A DNA stretch of 64,000 nucleotides from Ottowia oryzae (GTDB taxonomy: Bacteria > Pseudomonadota > Gammaproteobacteria > Burkholderiales > Burkholderiaceae_C), in contig NZ_CP027666.1 in the NCBI RefSeq assembly GCF_003008535.1, positions 248,001 through 312,000 of the forward strand, written 5' to 3'. Below the pieces are notes generated by a model, which was not told the origin of the DNA, did not search any database, and worked only from the letters and a program-made list of their open reading frames with translations. Position 1 is the stretch's first letter; the number at the start of each line of letters is the position of its first letter. Both the position numbers and the translations under genes were made by a program. Shown here piece by piece: positions 60,464-64,000 of the stretch.

Positions 60464-62119
60464 TCAGCGGCGACGGGCGGCGCGGCGCAGCTGGCGCAGA
60501 TCCTGGTCCAGCTCGCGTCGCGCCTTGGCCAGCGCGTGGCGTTCGCGCCAGGCGTTGGCGCGCTGCACCCACTGCATGGCGCCGCCCATGCCGGTGGCGC
60601 GCGCGCCCAGCCGGGCGGCGGCGTCGCTGCGCACCGCGCGGGTGCCCTGCCACGCCCAGCGGGCGGCTTGCCGGGCCGCGCGGCTGCCCAGCAGCGCCAG
60701 GCCCAGCTTGCCCAGGCGGGCGCCCGTGCGTTCTGGCCCTGCGGCGCTGCGCGGCGCGCGGGTAGGCGCGTAACGGAAGTCGTCGTCGCCCAGGTCACGG
60801 CCGCCCGACGGCGCGGGCGCTGGTTGGCGCGCCGCCAGGGCCCGCCAGGGGTTGGCTGCGGGTGCGGCGGCGGCGCGGGCGCGCTCTGCCTTGCCGGGGC
60901 GCAGCAGGAAGTAGCTGGCGGCAAAGGTCACGGCGGCGGCGGCGATGTAGGCCGGGCTCAAGTCCGCCTGAACCGGCGGGCGGGCGGGCCTTGCGCTGGC
61001 CACTGCGCGTGCGGCGCCGGTGGCCGCTGCGGCGGCGCTGCGCACGGTGCGTGCGGGTGCGTTGGCGGCGCTGCTCAGCGCGCGCGCCGGGGCGGCTGAA
61101 GCGGGGGCGTCGGCGTCGCGCCGGGCCTGGCTTTGCGCGGCCGTCACGGCAGCGGCGGGCACGGGCGTGGCGGCGGGGTTGAAGTCGCCGTGGCCTTCGG
61201 CCATCACACGCGCAAAGCTGGCGCCCAGCAGCAGCACGGCTGAGGTGAAATAGATCCACATCAGCAGCACCACCAGCGAGCCGGCCGCGCCGTAGGCCGA
61301 AACGACCGCCGCGGTGGACAGGTACAGCGCCAAAGCGTATTTGCCCACGCCAAACAGCACCGCGCCGATGGCCGCGCCCGCCGCCAGGTAACGCAGGCGC
61401 GGCTGCGGCCCGGCGCTCATGCGCATCAGGGCCACGAACAAGGCGGTGGTGATGGCGAACGAGAGCAGCTGGTTCAGCACCACCCAGATGGCGTCCATCT
61501 GGTAGCGTGCGCCGGCCCAGCTTTGCAGCAGGTTGACCGCGCTGGCAATGACGAGCGACACCAGCATCAAGAAGCCGAACGCCAGCACGTAGGCGATGCC
61601 GCGCAGCCGCATCGTGGCCTTGTGCCACCACGCGTCCATCGCCTGCGTGCCGGTGCCCTGGGTCCACAGGCGCTCCAGGGCGGATTGCAGCTCGGCAAAC
61701 ACCCCGGTGGCGCCGGACACCAGCAGGATGAACGCAATGGCCGAGGCAAACAGCCCGTCGCCCGGCTGGCGCGCGCTGGCCAGCGCCGCGCGGATCAGCT
61801 CAGCGCCCTGCGGGCCGACGATGTCCTGGATCTGCCCCAGCAGGTTGGCTTCGACCACCTGCTTGTCCACCACGTAGCCCAGCAGCGCCACCAGCACCAG
61901 CAGCAGCGGCGCCAGGCTGAACATGCCGTAGAAGGACATGGCCGCGCTCATGCGCAGGCCGTCGGCGTCGGACCACAGCTGGAAGGCGCGGTACAGCGGG
62001 TACGCGGGGCGCAGGCGGCCACGAAAAGCGGCGGGCACCTGTGGCGCGGGCGGCGGCGCGGCGGCGTCCAGCGCGCGTTCGGCGGCATGGGCGGATGAAG
62101 GGGTGGGGCGCATCGTCAT
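60464..62119 (-). CDS. YihY/virulence factor BrkB family membrane protein
   Basis: 551 aa. The BrkB domain (about 40-320) has six hydrophobic helices with AAMSFYGMFSLAPLLLV, SGATGVFAELQSALERLW and the AYGAAGSLVVLLMWIYF segment. A long Ala/Arg-rich C-terminal extension of about 230 residues follows, with one further hydrophobic helix (about 392-408), well beyond the usual 280-420 residues. Function of the family is not settled. Confidence 0.85.
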   Translation of the reverse strand: MTMRPTPSSAHAAERALDAAAPPPAPQVPAAFRGRLRPAYPLYRAFQLWSDADGLRMSAAMSFYGMFSLAPLLLVLVALLGYVVDKQVVEANLLGQIQDIVGPQGAELIRAALASARQPGDGLFASAIAFILLVSGATGVFAELQSALERLWTQGTGTQAMDAWWHKATMRLRGIAYVLAFGFLMLVSLVIASAVNLLQSWAGARYQMDAIWVVLNQLLSFAITTALFVALMRMSAGPQPRLRYLAAGAAIGAVLFGVGKYALALYLSTAAVVSAYGAAGSLVVLLMWIYFTSAVLLLGASFARVMAEGHGDFNPAATPVPAAAVTAAQSQARRDADAPASAAPARALSSAANAPARTVRSAAAAATGAARAVASARPARPPVQADLSPAYIAAAAVTFAASYFLLRPGKAERARAAAAPAANPWRALAARQPAPAPSGGRDLGDDDFRYAPTRAPRSAAGPERTGARLGKLGLALLGSRAARQAARWAWQGTRAVRSDAAARLGARATGMGGAMQWVQRANAWRERHALAKARRELDQDLRQLRRAARRR

Positions 62120-62356
62120 GGTGCAACTAGTCTAGGGCCTGCTTTGAAACGCAGCCACCGGCGCTCTTCAGCGTCGGGCAAGGCGATGCGCCGCCCGCGC
62201 CATGGACGCGCCGGACGCGCTACGGACCTGCAGCCTCCGGACGGTGCGCTGCATCGGTGGCATCTTTCTTGCATTCGCCCTGCGCGTCCGCCCCGGCGTT
62301 GCAGTAGTTACCGGGCAAATCGTGCGTCACCCTACCTTGCGAAAGAAACCCCTGCC

Positions 62357-63400
62357 ATGCGACTGAACCGCCGTCAATTGAGTGTGTGCGCCGCGCTGGC
62401 GCTGGCCCCCTGGGCCGTGCCGCACGCCCTGGCCCAGCCGGCCACGCCGATCAAGTTTCAGCTGGACTGGCGCTTTGAAGGCCCGGCGGCGCTGTTTCTG
62501 CACCCTGCGGCCAAGGGCTACTTCAAACAGGCGGGGCTGGATGTGACGGTGGACGCCGGCAACGGCTCTGGCGGCGCCGTCACGCGCGTGGCCTCGGGCA
62601 GCTACGACATGGGCTTTGCCGACATGGCGGCGCTGATGGAGTTTCACGCCAACAACCCCGACGCGCCCAACAAGCCCGTGGCGGTGATGATGGTCTACAA
62701 CAACACGCCGGCGGCCGTGTTCACCTTGAAGAAGTCGGGCATCACGCAGCCAGCCGGGCTGACGGGCAAGAAGCTGGGCGCCCCCGTGTTCGACGCGGGC
62801 CGCCGCGCCTTCCCGATCTTCGCCAAGGCCAACGGCGTGGGCGCGGTGAACTGGACCTCCATGGACCCACCGCTGCGCGAAACCATGCTGGCGCGCGGCG
62901 ACGTAGACGCCATCACCGGCTTCTCGTTCACCTCGCTGCTGAACCTGGAGGCGCGCGGGGTCAAGGCATCGGATGTCAACGTCATGATGTACGCCAACCA
63001 CGGCGTCAAGCTGTACGGCAACGTGATCATCGCCAGCCCCAAGCTGATCAAGGAAAAGCCTGAGGCGGTCAAAGCCTTCCTGCAGGCCTTCACGAAAGGC
63101 GCCAAGGAAGTGATGGCCAACCCGGCGGCAGCCATCGAATCGGTCAAGGCCCGCGATGGCATCGTCAACGTGCCGCTGGAAACGCGGCGCCTGCAGATGG
63201 CCATCAACGACGTGATCGCCAGCCCCGACGCGCGCGCCGAGGGCTTCGGCCAGGTCGTGCCGTCGCGCCTGTCGCTGATGGCTTCGCAAGTGTCGGACGC
63301 CTACGGCACCAAGACCCGCGTGTCGCCCGAAGCGGTGTGGAACGGCAGCTTCCTGCCCAGCAAGGCCGAGCTGAACGTGCTGCCGCCCGCACGCAAGTGA
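62357..63400 (+). CDS. ABC transporter substrate-binding protein (SsuA/THI5-like)
   Basis: 347 aa. Signal peptide to about residue 26 (HALA), then the NMT1/THI5-like fold starting IKFQLDWRFEGPAALF with GLDVTVDAGNGSGGAVTRVASGSYDMGF. Such proteins bind sulfonates, nitrate, taurine or pyrimidine precursors; the ligand is unknown. Followed 10 bases later by its ATPase. Confidence 0.9.
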   Translation: MRLNRRQLSVCAALALAPWAVPHALAQPATPIKFQLDWRFEGPAALFLHPAAKGYFKQAGLDVTVDAGNGSGGAVTRVASGSYDMGFADMAALMEFHANNPDAPNKPVAVMMVYNNTPAAVFTLKKSGITQPAGLTGKKLGAPVFDAGRRAFPIFAKANGVGAVNWTSMDPPLRETMLARGDVDAITGFSFTSLLNLEARGVKASDVNVMMYANHGVKLYGNVIIASPKLIKEKPEAVKAFLQAFTKGAKEVMANPAAAIESVKARDGIVNVPLETRRLQMAINDVIASPDARAEGFGQVVPSRLSLMASQVSDAYGTKTRVSPEAVWNGSFLPSKAELNVLPPARK

Positions 63401-63410
63401 GCCCGCACGG

Positions 63411-64000
63411 ATGAGCGCGCAGAGCTTCCCCACCGGGCCCATCGGCGCCATCGAGCCCACGCTGCGGCCCGATCAGCCTTTCATCGACTTCCGGGACGTC
63501 TGGCTGGCCTACAACGACGAACTGCTGGCCAAGCAGCAGTTCGCGGTGGAGGCGATCGACCTGCGCGTGGCGCAGGGGGAGTTCATCGCCATCGTGGGGC
63601 CGTCGGGCTGCGGCAAATCGACTTTCATGAAGCTGGCCACCGGGCTCAGGCGCCCGTCGCGCGGCACCATCGTGATCGATGGGCGCGAGGTGGCCGGCCC
63701 GCTGAAGATCTCGGGCATGGCGTTTCAGGCGCCGTCGCTGCTGCCCTGGCGCACCACACTGGACAACGTGCTGTTGCCGCTGGAGATCGTGGAGCCTTAT
63801 CGCTCTCAATTTCGCAGCAAGAAAGCCGAGTACGCCGAGCGCGCGCGGGCGCTTTTGCGTCAGGTGGGCCTGGGCGGCTACGAAGACAAGTACCCTTGGC
63901 AGCTGTCGGGCGGCATGCAGCAGCGCGCCAGCATCTGCCGCGCGCTGATCCACGAGCCCAAGATGCTGCTGCTGGACGAGCCCTTCGGCGCGCTGGACGC
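63411..64000 (+). CDS. ABC transporter ATP-binding protein (SsuB/TauB-like), partial
   Basis: 196 codons visible; cut off by the window edge. Walker A GPSGCGKST, Q-loop FQAPSLLPW, signature LSGGMQQR and Walker B LLLDEPFGALD are all present. It energises uptake with the adjacent binding protein; the permease gene should follow. Confidence 0.93.
   Translation, partial: MSAQSFPTGPIGAIEPTLRPDQPFIDFRDVWLAYNDELLAKQQFAVEAIDLRVAQGEFIAIVGPSGCGKSTFMKLATGLRRPSRGTIVIDGREVAGPLKISGMAFQAPSLLPWRTTLDNVLLPLEIVEPYRSQFRSKKAEYAERARALLRQVGLGGYEDKYPWQLSGGMQQRASICRALIHEPKMLLLDEPFGALD

Overview
The window is GC-rich chromosomal DNA (roughly two-thirds G+C by eye). Gene content and protein style point to a betaproteobacterium of the Burkholderiales, most likely Comamonadaceae: glycolate oxidase genes, a glnK-amtB operon, LplT, ComM, TorF-type porin, and a dispersed stem-loop repeat with the core TAGCTGCCAGCGC. 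I cannot name the species.

Layout. 1-12475 is host DNA. It holds a TetR / SDR / acyl-CoA carboxylase-beta operon resembling acyclic-terpene (Atu-type) catabolism, a TSUP exporter, alanine racemase with a membrane protein, LplT with an EamA exporter, a Pro-rich two-domain protein, glutathione peroxidase and glcF. 12867-52758 is a complete Mu-like (transposable) prophage of 39,892 bp. 52759-64000 is host DNA again: the other half of the gene the prophage interrupted, glcE, an OmpA-Amt fusion with glnK and a porin behind a sigma54/NtrC promoter region, comM, a YihY/BrkB membrane protein, and the start of an ABC importer operon.

The prophage ends can be placed to the base. Both ends begin TGAA, carry GATATT at the same offset and have two transposase-site-like repeats 23 bp apart, and the element is flanked by a 6-bp direct repeat CCATTT. 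Removing the prophage and one repeat copy restores a 467-codon gene (pentapeptide-repeat domain plus C-terminal membrane domain) lying tightly between glcE and glcF. The insertion therefore broke this gene and separated the glc genes.

Phage biology. The element couples a Mu-type replication module (MuA-like transposase, MuB-like ATPase, Gam-like protein, RdgC, HU, GemA, Mor) and Mu-type head genes to a tail that looks siphoviral. Its late genes are split. Lysis, terminase, portal, F and G lie left of the repressor and are transcribed leftward; protease/scaffold, capsid and tail lie right of mor and are transcribed rightward. The same 16-bp element (TGAC-N4-GTCA-TTTA) precedes both late blocks, suggesting that one activator, probably Mor, fires both. 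The lysis cassette carries a probable Acb2/Tad1-like anti-defence protein.

The repressor heads a tightly packed five-gene leftward operon (21221-24029) that should be expressed in the lysogen. It includes two proteins sharing a GSGTQxGxVxGxVxI motif, a helical TPR-like protein, a zinc-ribbon membrane protein and a single-span membrane protein, plus a G9 tract at one start codon. It is my best candidate for an undescribed superinfection-exclusion or defence system. The dam-type methylase at the right end is frameshifted.
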